Positions 54,939-64,000 of a DNA stretch of 64,000 nt are shown here, in pieces (the first letter of the stretch is position 1; every line of letters begins with the position of its first letter). Origin of the DNA: Solidesulfovibrio sp. GTDB lineage: Bacteria > Desulfobacterota > Desulfovibrionia > Desulfovibrionales > Desulfovibrionaceae. The stretch is from NCBI RefSeq assembly GCF_038562415.1, contig NZ_JBCFBA010000021.1:37394-101393 (forward strand), written 5' to 3'. A program made the position numbers and the translations under genes. The notes under the pieces were generated by a model that saw nothing but the letters and a program-made list of their open reading frames with translations, was not told the origin of the DNA and searched no databases.

Positions 54939-55257
54939 TTACGGAGTCGGTACGGGCAGGACGGGTTTCCCCGGGCCGATACGACTCGGGTGGCCGCAAG
55001 CGGCGATGACGCGATTGCGGCCGAGTCGCTTTGCCTCATACAGCGCGGCGTCCGCTTCCTTCAGCAAGGTGGCGAAGTCCGTGTGCCCGGCAACGTGAGT
55101 GACGACGCCGATGGCAATCGTCATGCTGGTGGGATGGCCGGAGACGCAGGCAAGATCCCGTTCGGTTCTCACCCGCAGACATTCGGCAAACCGGTACTCC
55201 GGCCCGAACGCGCATCGCCGCCTCGCGGCCGTTCGGATACCCGTCCGCCGGAGGCAA
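54939..55257 (-). pseudogene. Remnant of a GGDEF (diguanylate cyclase) domain
   Basis: The minus strand encodes the C-terminal half of a GGDEF domain: MTIAIGVVTHV, LLKEADAALYEAKRLGRNRV, then a stop at 54939. The upstream part degrades at FGPEYRF, where the catalytic GG(D/E)EF should be, and there is no plausible start. It lies downstream of the porin gene and appears to be a broken fragment. Confidence 0.7.
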
Positions 55258-55260
55258 GGC

Positions 55261-56688
55261 CTAGAACCGGTAAATGAGGCCGAGCGCCGCCTGCCAGGCA
55301 TCGCCGGCCTGATGGACCATGCGCCGTCCCCATATGCTGGCCCGGAAGCCTTCGCCGTGGGCGAAGCCGGTTTCGGCGATCAGGTTCACTGCGTCGGTCA
55401 GGGCGTAGGCATGTTCCCAGGCGACGGAGCAGAGCCGTTCCCCTTCGGCGAGATCCTGCCCCATGGTCGCGTAGTGTCCCGGCCCGCCCGTGAGCGCCAC
55501 GGCCTTGCGCAGGCCGGCCGGCGAGTTCGTTCCGGCGGCGTAGGAAAAGGCGACGAGCGACGTCAAACGCGGCACCAGGCTGATGCGGTCGAAATTGAGG
55601 ACCAGCCCCTTGCTTCCCTGGGGCGTGGTGTTCATCGAAGCCTGGGTCAGGTCCTGGTCGGCGTTGAACAAAAACGAGCCGCGCGGCCCCCATTCCGTAT
55701 TGACGGCCGGCAACCGCTCGGAGCCGTCGGCAAGTGCCGCATCCTCGCCGCTGCCCCACCAGCCGAGGAGTTGCGGCGCGAACGCGGCGAAGCCCGTGTA
55801 TTCCAGGGCCGCGTCCGCGAACCAACCATGCCGGCGGTTTCGGTGCCGATCCGCGGCAAAGGCGTCGCCGTACACCCCGTCGGCATAGACCTTGACCGGA
55901 AACGGCAACTCGGCGGTCAAGGCGAAACCGGTCCACAGGGCCGCGTTCTGGTTGTTGGCGAACGCCGACGGCGCGGCGAAGGAACTCGCCGACAGCAGGG
56001 AATTTCCCATGGAGCCCGGCAGGCTGGCGGATCGGCCGAGGATGGCCACCGCGCCCCAGGGCGTCACCTGGGCGCCCGAAAGCGTCACCGGCAGCGTGAG
56101 GAAGGCGAAATCCAGCTCGTCCCCGACCTGGGTGGTGGTCGTGTCGTAGGTCCGGTTGGTGTCCACCAGCCGGGCATAGCCGGCGGTGACGGACAGGCGC
56201 TCGTCGATCAGCGGGGCGCTGACCACCAGGGCGGCCGCGTCGCTGTTGCCCGAATCGGCCCCCAGGACCACGGAGTCGTAAAAGACCGCCGTATGGGGCA
56301 GGGAAAGCGGCTGGTAGCCGGCCGTCACGGTGACCCGGGTCTCGGGCACGGTGAACTGCAGGTAGCACTGATAGGGCTCGACGGCCGGGGACGGGTTGGC
56401 GGCCGTCAGGGTGCCGTGCCCCCAGGTTTCGTTATTGACGCGCAGGCCGAGCCGAAAGGCCAGGTGCTCGCCCGAGGCGAAATCCACATGCAGGCGCAGG
56501 CGCTGCCAGATGTTCAGGGTATCCTCGGTCTGCGTGCCGGTCGCGTTCCAGCCGGTGTAGTTCTGGTTGCTGAAAAACGTGCCCTGGACGCGGAAATCAC
56601 CGTACATGGCGACGGTCGCCGCCGAGGCGGCGGCGGCGGCGCAGCAGGCGGCGACAAGGAAAAGGGCGGCGATCCGGAAACGAGGCAT
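55261..56688 (-). CDS. Outer-membrane porin of the Desulfovibrio type
   Basis: A 475-residue exported beta-barrel protein. The signal peptide covers residues 1-23 (ending ASA). Alternating hydrophobic strands and aromatic girdles fill the rest, and the final residues LGLIYRF end in Phe, the usual signal for outer-membrane assembly. It resembles the homotrimeric porins abundant in Desulfovibrio. It lies 71 bases after gadB on the same strand, so it may be cotranscribed with the gad genes. Confidence 0.85.
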   Translation of the reverse strand: MPRFRIAALFLVAACCAAAAASAATVAMYGDFRVQGTFFSNQNYTGWNATGTQTEDTLNIWQRLRLHVDFASGEHLAFRLGLRVNNETWGHGTLTAANPSPAVEPYQCYLQFTVPETRVTVTAGYQPLSLPHTAVFYDSVVLGADSGNSDAAALVVSAPLIDERLSVTAGYARLVDTNRTYDTTTTQVGDELDFAFLTLPVTLSGAQVTPWGAVAILGRSASLPGSMGNSLLSASSFAAPSAFANNQNAALWTGFALTAELPFPVKVYADGVYGDAFAADRHRNRRHGWFADAALEYTGFAAFAPQLLGWWGSGEDAALADGSERLPAVNTEWGPRGSFLFNADQDLTQASMNTTPQGSKGLVLNFDRISLVPRLTSLVAFSYAAGTNSPAGLRKAVALTGGPGHYATMGQDLAEGERLCSVAWEHAYALTDAVNLIAETGFAHGEGFRASIWGRRMVHQAGDAWQAALGLIYRF

Positions 56689-56759
56689 GGCGGTATCCCT
56701 GGGCGGACGCCGGCCCCGGGCCGTCTGGCGGCCCGGGCCGGTCCGTGGCGTTGGGTGGA

Positions 56760-58154
56760 TTAGGTATGGCTGAATCCCGAGGACGTCTCGGCAGTCAGGG
56801 AATGGGTCACGGGGTTGCGGGCGAAGTAGTCCAGGCAGCGGCGCAAGTCCTCCACCAGCAGGTCGGCCAGGTCACGGCTGAAGCCATGGCGGACCAGGGC
56901 GCGCATGACCACGAGGTCCTGGCGGTCGGCGGGCATGGAATAGGCCGGCACCTGCCAGCCCCGGGAACGCAGCCGGTCGGACAGGTCGTAGAGGTTGAAC
57001 CCGCCGGCGGCGCCGGCCCGCAAACCCCAGGTCACGGCCGGGATGCCGCCCTGGCCGTCGTAGATGACGTCGAAGCAGGGGATGGCCCGCAAGGCCTCGC
57101 CCAGGTAGGCGGCCGTCTTGTAGCAGGCCGCCTGGACCTTGCGGTAGCCGTCGCGGCCAAGGCGCAGGAAATTATAGTACTGGGCCACGATCTGACCGCC
57201 CGGGCGGGAGAAGTTGAGGGCGAAGGTCGGCATGTTGCCGCCCAGGTAGTTGACCTGGAAGATCAGGTCCTCGGGCAACTCCTTGGCGTCGCGCCAGACC
57301 ACCCAGCCCACGCCCAGGGGCGAGAGCCCGAACTTGTGCCCCGAGGCATTGATGGACTTGACCCGGGGCAGGCGGAAATCCCAGAGCAGGTCGGGATCGC
57401 AAAACGGGGCGAGAAAGCCGCCGCTGGCCCCGTCCACATGCACCGGGACATCGAGCCCCGTGTCGGCCTGCAGTTTGTCCAGGGCCTGGCAGAGCGCCGC
57501 CACGGGTTCGTACTGGCAGGTAAAGGTCACGCCGAGCGTCGGCACCACGCCGATGGTGTTTTCGTCGCAGCGCTTCACGGCCTCCTCGGGGCTCATGATG
57601 AGCCGGTCGCGCTCCATGGGGATCTCGCGCAGCTCGACATCGAAATAGCGGGCGAACTTGTGCCAGCAGATCTGGACCGGGCCGCAGACCAGATTGGGCT
57701 TGTCGGCCGGCTTGCCGGCGGCCTGGCGAGCGGCCCGCCAGCGCCACTTCATGGCCAGGCCGCCGAGCATGGCCGCCTCGCTGGAGCCGGTGGTGGAACA
57801 GCCCATGGTGTTGTCCGCCGCGGGCGAATGCCACAGGTCGGCCAGCATGTGCACGCAACGCGCTTCCAGCTCGGCGGTCTGGGGGTATTCGTCCTTGTCG
57901 ATCATGTTCTTGTCGAGGCACTCGTCCATGAGCCGGTGTACCTCGGGATCGGCCCAGGTCTGGCAAAAGGTGGCCAGGTTCTGCCGGGAGTTGCCGTCGA
58001 GCATCAGTTCGTCGTGCACGACCTGGTAGGCGTGGCGGGGTTCGATTTCCGTATCGGGAAAGCGGTACTTGGGCATGCCCACCGAAAGGTCGGTCGAGGC
58101 GTACACGTCGTCAAGGAGATCGTCGCGGACGGTTTTCCTTTGATGCAAGGGCAT
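56760..58154 (-). CDS. gadB: Glutamate decarboxylase
   Basis: GadB converts glutamate to GABA, consuming a proton. The 464-residue PLP enzyme has the Lys in [12 protein letters not shown], the HVDGASGGF motif and [11 protein letters not shown]. Its C-terminus ends GFSHT; the His-Thr ending matches the E. coli enzyme, where the penultimate His shuts the active site at neutral pH. AAGGAGAGG precedes the ATG at 58154. It follows gadC by 38 bases. The long upstream frame is spurious. Confidence 0.96.
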   Translation of the reverse strand: MPLHQRKTVRDDLLDDVYASTDLSVGMPKYRFPDTEIEPRHAYQVVHDELMLDGNSRQNLATFCQTWADPEVHRLMDECLDKNMIDKDEYPQTAELEARCVHMLADLWHSPAADNTMGCSTTGSSEAAMLGGLAMKWRWRAARQAAGKPADKPNLVCGPVQICWHKFARYFDVELREIPMERDRLIMSPEEAVKRCDENTIGVVPTLGVTFTCQYEPVAALCQALDKLQADTGLDVPVHVDGASGGFLAPFCDPDLLWDFRLPRVKSINASGHKFGLSPLGVGWVVWRDAKELPEDLIFQVNYLGGNMPTFALNFSRPGGQIVAQYYNFLRLGRDGYRKVQAACYKTAAYLGEALRAIPCFDVIYDGQGGIPAVTWGLRAGAAGGFNLYDLSDRLRSRGWQVPAYSMPADRQDLVVMRALVRHGFSRDLADLLVEDLRRCLDYFARNPVTHSLTAETSSGFSHT

Positions 58155-58192
58155 GAAAGCCTCTCCTTTGTTGCGGTGGCCCGACGGGCGGG

Positions 58193-59635
58193 TCATTTGC
58201 CGGCCTGGCGCCACCCTGGTTTCTTGCTGGCGTTGATGACCAGCGGCAGGCCGACGAAGACCACCATGCCGCCGGCAACCAGCCCCACGTAGAGCGTCGG
58301 GTTGCCCACGGGAAGGTTCGTCGGCGGGAAAAACCCCACCACGAGGGAAAAAAGCACACCGAGAAGGCCCGTTCCGGCCACGAGCCACATGCCGGGAAGG
58401 CCGCCCGGGACCTTGTAGGAACGCGGCAGGTCCGGACGCGTGCGGCGCAGCCTGATGGCCGCCGCGTACATGAGGATGTACATCACGAGATACAGGGTGA
58501 CGGTCATGGCCGACAGCACGAAAAAGGCCACGCTCACGTTGTCCATGATGAAATACAGGGCGGCGAGCAGGCTGACGATCACGGCCTGGATGAGCAGGAT
58601 GTTTTGCTGCACGCCGTTTCTGTTGACCTTGGCCATAAACGGCGGGATCTCCCCCTGCCTGGCCGTCTCGAGCAGGCCCCGGCTCGGCCCGCCGACCCAG
58701 GACATGACCCCGCCGATGGAGCCGAAGGCCGCCAGCAGCCCCATGACCGGCGTGAGAAAACCGATGCCGAATGTGTTGAAAAGCCGTTCGAAGGCCTGCA
58801 TCAGCCCGGCCGTGAGGCTGATGTCGGCGGCCGGGACGACGGCGGCCACGGCCAGGGAGCCCAGCATGAAAAGGAGAAAGATCACGGCCGCGGCCAGGAA
58901 CATGCACTCCGGGAACTGCCTGGCCGGGTCCTTCAATTCGTTGGCATGCACGGCATGCACTTCCACGCCGGCGAAAAGCAGGATGATGCCGGCCAGGAAC
59001 GCGACGCTGCCAAGGCCCGTGATATGGGGAAAAAGCCGGGCGTGCGCCCCGCTGTGCGCCACATGCCCGGCGGCGCCGGCAAGGGGGGCGGGATCGAGGA
59101 ACGCGATGGGGTTGCCCTGGTCGATCCACAGCAGCCCCAGGACGATGATCACCACGCCAGGCAGGACGGTGCCGCACAGGACGCCATACTTGGTGATGAA
59201 GCTGGAGACGTTGGACCCGGCCAGGGTCAGGCCGGTGGCCAGCCAGTAGCAGACCAGGATCACCGCGCCGGTATAGACGCCGTTTTCCGCCAGGGCGGGC
59301 CGCATGAAGCAGTAGGCCAGGCAGCTGGCCGCGAAGCCCAGGACCGTCGGATACCAGACCACGTTCTGGATCCATTGCAGCCAGATGGCCGTGAAACCCC
59401 AGCGCGAGCCGAAGGCTTCCGTGACCCAGGTGTAGACGCCACCGCCCTTGTCGCTGAACGCGCCGCCGAGCTCCGCGGCGACAAGGGAAGCCGGAATGAG
59501 GAACAGGATCGTGGAGAAGAGGATGTAAAAGATCAGCGAAAGCCCTTCCTTCGCCATCATCGGCAGGCCACGAAGGCTCACGACCGCCGCAACCGTCATC
59601 ATGCTCAACGTAAATACCGAGATTTTTTTCCCCAT
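58193..59635 (-). CDS. gadC: Glutamate:GABA antiporter
   Basis: GadC exchanges external glutamate for GABA made by GadB, completing the acid-resistance cycle at the inner membrane. The 480-residue protein has about 12 helices and the APC-family opening [20 protein letters not shown], with [13 protein letters not shown] and [14 protein letters not shown] as in GadC. The C-terminal tail is shorter than the E. coli C-plug. GGAAGGAATGG lies before the ATG. Confidence 0.93.
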   Translation of the reverse strand: MGKKISVFTLSMMTVAAVVSLRGLPMMAKEGLSLIFYILFSTILFLIPASLVAAELGGAFSDKGGGVYTWVTEAFGSRWGFTAIWLQWIQNVVWYPTVLGFAASCLAYCFMRPALAENGVYTGAVILVCYWLATGLTLAGSNVSSFITKYGVLCGTVLPGVVIIVLGLLWIDQGNPIAFLDPAPLAGAAGHVAHSGAHARLFPHITGLGSVAFLAGIILLFAGVEVHAVHANELKDPARQFPECMFLAAAVIFLLFMLGSLAVAAVVPAADISLTAGLMQAFERLFNTFGIGFLTPVMGLLAAFGSIGGVMSWVGGPSRGLLETARQGEIPPFMAKVNRNGVQQNILLIQAVIVSLLAALYFIMDNVSVAFFVLSAMTVTLYLVMYILMYAAAIRLRRTRPDLPRSYKVPGGLPGMWLVAGTGLLGVLFSLVVGFFPPTNLPVGNPTLYVGLVAGGMVVFVGLPLVINASKKPGWRQAGK

Positions 59636-60183
59636 CGCCTCACCATTCCTTCCGCTTATGCGTCATTGATACCGACGAATGGATACGACACCTGGCCTGA
59701 TCGACAGCATCCTCCCAGGAAAAAGGGCGTCAAAGGGAAGGCTCGCCGCGCAAAGCGCGCATCGGCCGTTCCCTTCGAAAGCGCAGCATGCCCGAACCCT
59801 GTGGCGAAATGGGGCACCTCTCCGCAAGCATCTGACCATCTGGCGGGGAACCCTTCCAACATTGCCTAGTCACGGGCTAACCCATTGCTTTCCAAAGTCA
59901 ATCAAAAGGTGGCCAGGATGTTAATGAATGAACAATATCCCCTTAATATGCCACGATTCTTGAAAATAAGAGGCGTGCCCGTCCGTTGCGGCCCGGACCC
60001 TGCATCGCGCTGCTCGCCGCCCGCCGCCCCCCAACAACACCGGTGCCCGATGACCAGGCCAAGGCGTGCGGCGGCCCCTCGGGTTTGTTCCCCGCTTTAT
60101 CGTCCCCGCGATAGTCTCCCCGCCCCGGCCGGGCTAGGTTCCGCCATCTTGGCCGCAAAGGCGATTTCTACCGGAGGTGGTGT
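59636..60183. other. Divergent intergenic region between gadC and the SLC13 gene
   Basis: This 548-base gap must hold promoters for gadC (leftward) and the permease (rightward). It contains an AT-rich section near 59,880-59,970. Short overlapping frames show no domain. I found no clear -35/-10 pair. Confidence 0.4.
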
Positions 60184-61740
60184 ATGGCCAACGGATCCGT
60201 CGCGACCGTCAACGAATGCCGGGGAGGGATCGGAACCTACATTTCCGAGAACCTCACCCTGTGCGGGCGAAGCCCCCGCGTCACCTGGGCAGGCTACGGC
60301 GCGGCCTGGGCCGCCTTCGCCTGCCTCAATTTCCTGCTGCCCCTGCCCGAGGGGCTTTCCCGGGAAGGGATGTCCGTGCTGGCCATCCTGGCCTGGGCCT
60401 CGATCATGTGGGTGTCGGAAGCCATGCCCGTGGGCATCACCGGCATTTCCATCCCCACCCTGCTCATCCTGACCCGGGCGCTGCCCTGGACGAACGGCAA
60501 CCCGCCCATGGGCCTGGTCTTTTCGGGATTCACCACCCATGAGGTCTGGCTGTGCCTGTTCGCCTTCTTCACCGGGGCCCTCATCCAGTTGCTCGGCATG
60601 GACAAGCGCATCGCCTTGGCCATTCTCGACAGGATCAGGGCCTCGACCGTGGGGCGCATCATCTGGGGCATGTTCGGGGTCAACCTGGTCCTGGCCTTCC
60701 TCATCCCGGCGGCCAACGCCCGGGCGGCCACGATCATGCCCGTGGTCCAGGGCATCACCGGCCTTCTGGGCGACACGCCCCGCGAACGCGAGGCCAAGAA
60801 AGCCATCGTCATCCAGTCCATGGTCTACGCCAGCATGATCTCGGGCCTTTTCATCCTCACCGGGCATATGCCCAACCTCATCATGACCGGCCTTTTCGAG
60901 AAAAACGGTTTCAAAAACCTCGGCTACTTCAACTGGATGCTGCTGCATGTCCCCTACCTGCTCCTGTTCGCCCTGAGCCAATGGTGGGTGCGCGCCCATT
61001 TCAAGACCGACGGCGTGGCCATCGCCGGCGGCCATGACCAGATCCACCGCCAGCACAAGGCGCTCGGGCCCATGAGCCGCGCCGAGAAGGCCATGCTGGC
61101 CGTCTTCGCCCTGGTCGGCCTCCTGTTCATGACCGGCAAGGGCAGCCCCGTCGTCCTGCACCACTACCAGCTCGGCGTCATCGGCCTGGTCGGCATCATG
61201 ATCCTTTTTATCCCGGGGCTTTTCCCCTTCAAGTGGAAGGCCGTGCAGGACCGCACCATCTGGGGCACCTTCCTGCTTCTGGGCGGGGCCATCACCATGA
61301 CCGACGCCATGACCAAGTCCGGCCTGGCCGGCTGGACGGCCGAACACATCCACGGGTTCGTGCAGGGCATGGGCTGGTGGCAGACGCTGGCGGTCATGAT
61401 GCTCGGCACGCAGATCCTGCGCCTGGGCATGCTCTCCAACGTGGCCGCCGTGGCCATGCTCGCCCCCATCGTCTTCGCCATGGGCCCCAAGCTCGGTCTG
61501 CACCCCGTGGCCTTCACGCTGCTGATCTGCAACGTGGACACCTTCGCCTACCTGCTGCCCACCCAGATCACGGCGGCGGTCATCGCCTACGGCACCGGCA
61601 CCTTTTCCACGGCCGACTATGCCAGGTCCGGCTGGGTCTGCGTCCTTCTGGCCATCGCCTTCGGCATCGGCGTCATGGCCCCGTGGTACGCCCTGTTCGG
61701 CCTGCCCGTCTGGAACCCGGCCGCCCCCTGGCCCTATTAG
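60184..61740 (+). CDS. SLC13/DASS-family anion permease
   Basis: A 518-residue inner-membrane carrier with about 12-14 helices. It has the DASS signatures WVSEAMPVGITGISIPTLL (first hairpin), LFAFFTGALIQ, PAANARAATIMPVVQG, a second WGTFLLLGGAITM repeat and the late QITAAVIAYGTG. The family moves dicarboxylates or sulfate with Na+. GGAGGTGGT precedes the ATG. The following AprA-like gene starts 45 bases downstream, so the substrate is probably an oxyanion or sulfonate used by that enzyme. Confidence 0.9.
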   Translation: MANGSVATVNECRGGIGTYISENLTLCGRSPRVTWAGYGAAWAAFACLNFLLPLPEGLSREGMSVLAILAWASIMWVSEAMPVGITGISIPTLLILTRALPWTNGNPPMGLVFSGFTTHEVWLCLFAFFTGALIQLLGMDKRIALAILDRIRASTVGRIIWGMFGVNLVLAFLIPAANARAATIMPVVQGITGLLGDTPREREAKKAIVIQSMVYASMISGLFILTGHMPNLIMTGLFEKNGFKNLGYFNWMLLHVPYLLLFALSQWWVRAHFKTDGVAIAGGHDQIHRQHKALGPMSRAEKAMLAVFALVGLLFMTGKGSPVVLHHYQLGVIGLVGIMILFIPGLFPFKWKAVQDRTIWGTFLLLGGAITMTDAMTKSGLAGWTAEHIHGFVQGMGWWQTLAVMMLGTQILRLGMLSNVAAVAMLAPIVFAMGPKLGLHPVAFTLLICNVDTFAYLLPTQITAAVIAYGTGTFSTADYARSGWVCVLLAIAFGIGVMAPWYALFGLPVWNPAAPWPY

Positions 61741-61785
61741 CCGCAACCCCGTTCCGTCCCCGAAAAGGGACAAGGAGACACGACA

Positions 61786-63543
61786 ATGCCTCGCATGGCC
61801 CCCAACCCCCCAAGCCTCGATGCCGTGGAAACCGTCCGCGTGGACTGCGACATCCTGATCATCGGCGGCGGCAACGCCGGCTGCTTCTCGGCCGTGGAAG
61901 CGGCCAAGCTCGACCCCTCGCTTGCGGTCGTCATCATGGAGAAGGCCCAGATCATGCGCTCCGGCGCCTGTTCCGCCGGCATGGACGCCATCAACACCTA
62001 CATCCCCGAAGGCAAGACCCCCGAGGACCTGGTGCGCTGGTGCCGCTCCCAGGTGGGCGGCGGCCCCCTCCGCGAGGACCTGGCCCTGTCCAACGCCCGG
62101 GAGCTCAACGAATCCGTGGACGACCTGGAGCGCTGGGGCCTGCCGATCCTGCGCGACGAAAACGGCAAGATCCGCTACCGGGGCGCCTGGGACATCTCCA
62201 TCCACGGCGAACAGCTCAAGCCCCTCATGGCCGAGAAGGCCATCGAAGCCGGGGCGCGGGTCTACAACCGCGTGGCCTGCACCCAACTGCTCATGGACGG
62301 CGGCCGCTGCATCGGCGCCCTGGGCTTCGGCGTGCGCGACGGCAAGTTCTACGTGTTTCGGGCCAAGGCCACCATCAACGCCACCGGCGGCGCGGCCGGG
62401 CTCTATAAAAGCTACACCGCCGACGCCACGGACAGCCACCACCAGATCTGGATGTGCCCCTACTGCGTGGGCACGGGCTACGCCGTGGGCATCCGCCAGG
62501 GCGCGGAAATGACCTCCATGGAGCAGCGCTGGGTGGCCACGCGCACCAAAGACTTCTGCGGCCCGGTGGACACCATCTCCGTGGGCTACAAGGCCCCGAT
62601 CATCAACGCCAAGGGCGAGCGCATCATGCAAAGCCGCTACGCCCACCTCGGCGCGGACAAGGCCCCCCGCTACATCCGGGCCAACGCCCCCATGGAGGAA
62701 TGGCTGGCCGGGCGCGGCCCCACCTACTGCGACACGCGCGGCATGGACCCCGAACTGGCCGGCCGGATGATGACGGACTACTTAAACGAACGCCCGAGCT
62801 TCGTGCTCTTCCTGGCCAGCCGGGGCCAGGACCCGGTCAAGGAGCCCATCGAGATCTACGGCTCCGACCCGTACATCGTCGGCGGGCACACCCAGTCCGG
62901 TTTCTGGGTGGACATCGAGCGCATGACCACCGTGCCGGGGCTGTTCGCGGCCGGCGAGACGGCCGGCGGCAACCCCAACAAGTTCGTGGGCGGCTGCGCC
63001 GCCGAGGGCAAGCTGGCGCTACGCGGCGCGGTGGCCTACATCCGGGGGCTCACGCCGCCCGAGCCGGACGCCGTCCAGGTGGCGGCGGAAAAGGCCCGCG
63101 TCTTCGCGCCGCTTTTGCGCGGCCAGGGCTTCGACGGCCTGCGCGCCCTGGAAATGGAGGAACGCCTGCAACGGCTCATGGACGAATACGCCGGCGGCAC
63201 CAGCCAGTTCTACCGCACCAACGAGGAGCGCCTGGACTACGCCCTCAAGCACCTGGCCATGTTACGCGACCAGACCCAATACCTGCAGGCCGGCGACCTG
63301 CACGACCTGATGGCCGTCCACGAGGTCATCGACCGCATCGACGTGGCCGAGGTGCTGTGCCACCACCTGCGTTTCCGCAAGGAGACCCGCTGGCAGGGCT
63401 GGCAGACCCGCTCGGACTATCCCGACATCGACCCGGCCTTCGACTGCCATGTCGAGAGCCGGCGCGATCCGGCCACCGGCGTCATCGAGACCTTCACCCG
63501 GCCCTACGAGCAACTCGTGCCGGGCGACCGCCACAAGCCCTAG
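61786..63543 (+). CDS. AprA-like FAD-dependent reductase
   Basis: A 585-residue flavoprotein of the APS reductase alpha/fumarate reductase superfamily, shorter than AprA (about 640-660). The FAD motif is IIGGGNAGCFSA near residues 25-36. Residues that I recall as APS/FAD-site positions in Archaeoglobus AprA have matches: Asn70 (INTY), Glu115, Trp222 (QIWMC), Arg253 (ATRTKD) and His368 (GGHTQ). The surroundings differ (WMCPYC replaces the usual WYxxWN). AAGGAG lies before the ATG. The partner ferredoxin follows by 12 bases. The substrate may be APS or a related compound. Confidence 0.85.
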   Translation: MPRMAPNPPSLDAVETVRVDCDILIIGGGNAGCFSAVEAAKLDPSLAVVIMEKAQIMRSGACSAGMDAINTYIPEGKTPEDLVRWCRSQVGGGPLREDLALSNARELNESVDDLERWGLPILRDENGKIRYRGAWDISIHGEQLKPLMAEKAIEAGARVYNRVACTQLLMDGGRCIGALGFGVRDGKFYVFRAKATINATGGAAGLYKSYTADATDSHHQIWMCPYCVGTGYAVGIRQGAEMTSMEQRWVATRTKDFCGPVDTISVGYKAPIINAKGERIMQSRYAHLGADKAPRYIRANAPMEEWLAGRGPTYCDTRGMDPELAGRMMTDYLNERPSFVLFLASRGQDPVKEPIEIYGSDPYIVGGHTQSGFWVDIERMTTVPGLFAAGETAGGNPNKFVGGCAAEGKLALRGAVAYIRGLTPPEPDAVQVAAEKARVFAPLLRGQGFDGLRALEMEERLQRLMDEYAGGTSQFYRTNEERLDYALKHLAMLRDQTQYLQAGDLHDLMAVHEVIDRIDVAEVLCHHLRFRKETRWQGWQTRSDYPDIDPAFDCHVESRRDPATGVIETFTRPYEQLVPGDRHKP

Positions 63544-63555
63544 AAGGAGGAAGCC

Positions 63556-63885
63556 ATGCCGCCCATCATCGATCCGAAAAAGTGCAACGGCTGCGCCGGC
63601 CGCGAGGAATCCTACTGCGAGGAGGCCTGCCCGGGCGACCTCATGTACGTGGGGGCCGACGGCAAGTCCCACTGCCACGCCACCCGCGACTGCTGGGACT
63701 GCATGTCCTGCGTGAAAATGTGTCCGCGAAACGCCATCGAGACGCGCATGCCCTACCAGCTCGGCTACCACAAGGCGCGGCTGGTGCCCATCATGGGCAA
63801 GAACGCCATCACCTGGAAGTGTACGGACATAAACGGCAAGACCGTGACCTACAAGTATCGCAACCGGTTGGACGTCAAGGACTAG
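63556..63885 (+). CDS. AprB-like ferredoxin, short form
   Basis: A 109-residue protein with two [4Fe-4S] sites: Cys10, 13, 21, 25 and Cys46, 49, 52, 56 (motifs CNGC, CEEACP, CWDCMSCVKMCP). The later part, ITWKCTDINGKTVTYKYRNR, follows the AprB pattern. It ends where AprB would begin its long C-terminal tail, which wraps around AprA. It would pass electrons to the AprA-like flavin. AAGGAGG precedes the ATG. An IS element begins just after its stop. Confidence 0.88.
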   Translation: MPPIIDPKKCNGCAGREESYCEEACPGDLMYVGADGKSHCHATRDCWDCMSCVKMCPRNAIETRMPYQLGYHKARLVPIMGKNAITWKCTDINGKTVTYKYRNRLDVKD

Positions 63886-64000
63886 GCTGTGTCGACATTC
63901 ACTTCAGCCAAAGCCAAATGGCTGCAACCAACACAAAACCGAGATAGGTGGCCGCAAGCTTGTCGTAGCGAGTCGCAATTCTCCGAAAGTGCTTGAGTTT
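63886..64000 (-). mobile_element. IS5-type insertion sequence, cut by window edge
   Basis: The sequence GCTGTGTCGACATTC just after the ferredoxin stop looks like an IS terminus, and it is followed on the minus strand by the end of a transposase. The CTAG at the junction (63883-63886) is a plausible target site of the IS5 family. The rest of the element lies outside the window. Confidence 0.7.
63899..64000 (-). CDS. IS5-type transposase, C-terminal end
   Basis: The last 33 codons read KLKHFRRIATRYDKLAATYL and then GFVLVAAIWLWLK before TGA. The phrase RRIATRYDKLA is the hallmark ending of IS5/IS427 group DDE transposases. The gene continues beyond base 64,000. Confidence 0.85.
   Translation of the reverse strand, partial: KLKHFRRIATRYDKLAATYLGFVLVAAIWLWLK

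Noticed and set aside
54560..55009. Plus-strand frame crossing the AT/GC border
   Set aside because: It overlaps the end of the DUF1796-like gene and continues into Arg/Pro-rich noise.
60097..62646. Long minus-strand frame opposite the SLC13 and AprA-like genes
   Set aside because: The plus-strand proteins have full family motifs; the opposing frame has none and is an effect of high GC.

Overview
The window looks like chromosome of a GC-rich, sulfate-reducing deltaproteobacterium of the Desulfovibrionaceae, possibly Solidesulfovibrio-like. The reasons are the very high GC of the core genes, a three-domain NifU with NifS, an APS-reductase-like flavoprotein and ferredoxin pair, a Desulfovibrio-type porin, an aminotransferase/homoserine dehydrogenase/ApgM-type homoserine kinase cluster, and many chemoreceptors. 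The genus is an inference; nothing in the window proves it.

Positions 1-15,480 are accessory DNA. The left edge holds an AT-rich partial gene, an AlpA-like regulator and a Toprim/DUF3987 protein typical of integrative elements. Next comes a type I restriction-modification operon, hsdM-rhuM-hsdS-(HExxH protein)-(PD-(D/E)XK/DUF5655 protein)-hsdR, in which the first five genes overlap each other by four bases. An opposing orphan gene and a decayed IS3-type transposase follow. The block stops at the 3' end of a tRNA-His gene, the usual geometry for an island inserted in a tRNA gene.

Positions 15,500-52,950 are core chromosome: murA, sdaA, nifUS, crcB with a DUF190-CBS gene, ndk-proC, a cold-shock gene, cbiB, queH, rng, a radical SAM gene, trmI, a hybrid histidine kinase, a PaaK-like ligase, a ChaN-PDZ lipoprotein, mutM, murJ, a TerC-family gene, small secreted Cys-rich proteins, methyltransferases, hydrolases, two convergent chemoreceptors (one fused to hemerythrin), and a threonine-pathway operon (aminotransferase-hom-apgM). 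A DJ-1/PfpI gene bracketed by inverted copies of an intergenic hairpin repeat splits that operon. The same repeat occurs upstream of cbiB.

A tRNA-Ser gene at 52.9 kb is followed by an AT-rich patch with an interrupted DUF1796-like gene and a GGDEF remnant. GC-rich sequence then resumes with an outer-membrane porin and a gadC-gadB acid-resistance pair. The right end carries an SLC13-type anion permease with an AprA-like flavoprotein and a short AprB-like ferredoxin. The end of an IS5-type transposase is cut by the window edge.

The most unusual items are the six-gene restriction operon with its embedded metallopeptidase-like protein, the AprAB-like/SLC13 module, the hairpin repeat family with its effect on the threonine operon, and the 135-bp near-identical inverted repeat in the two chemoreceptor genes.
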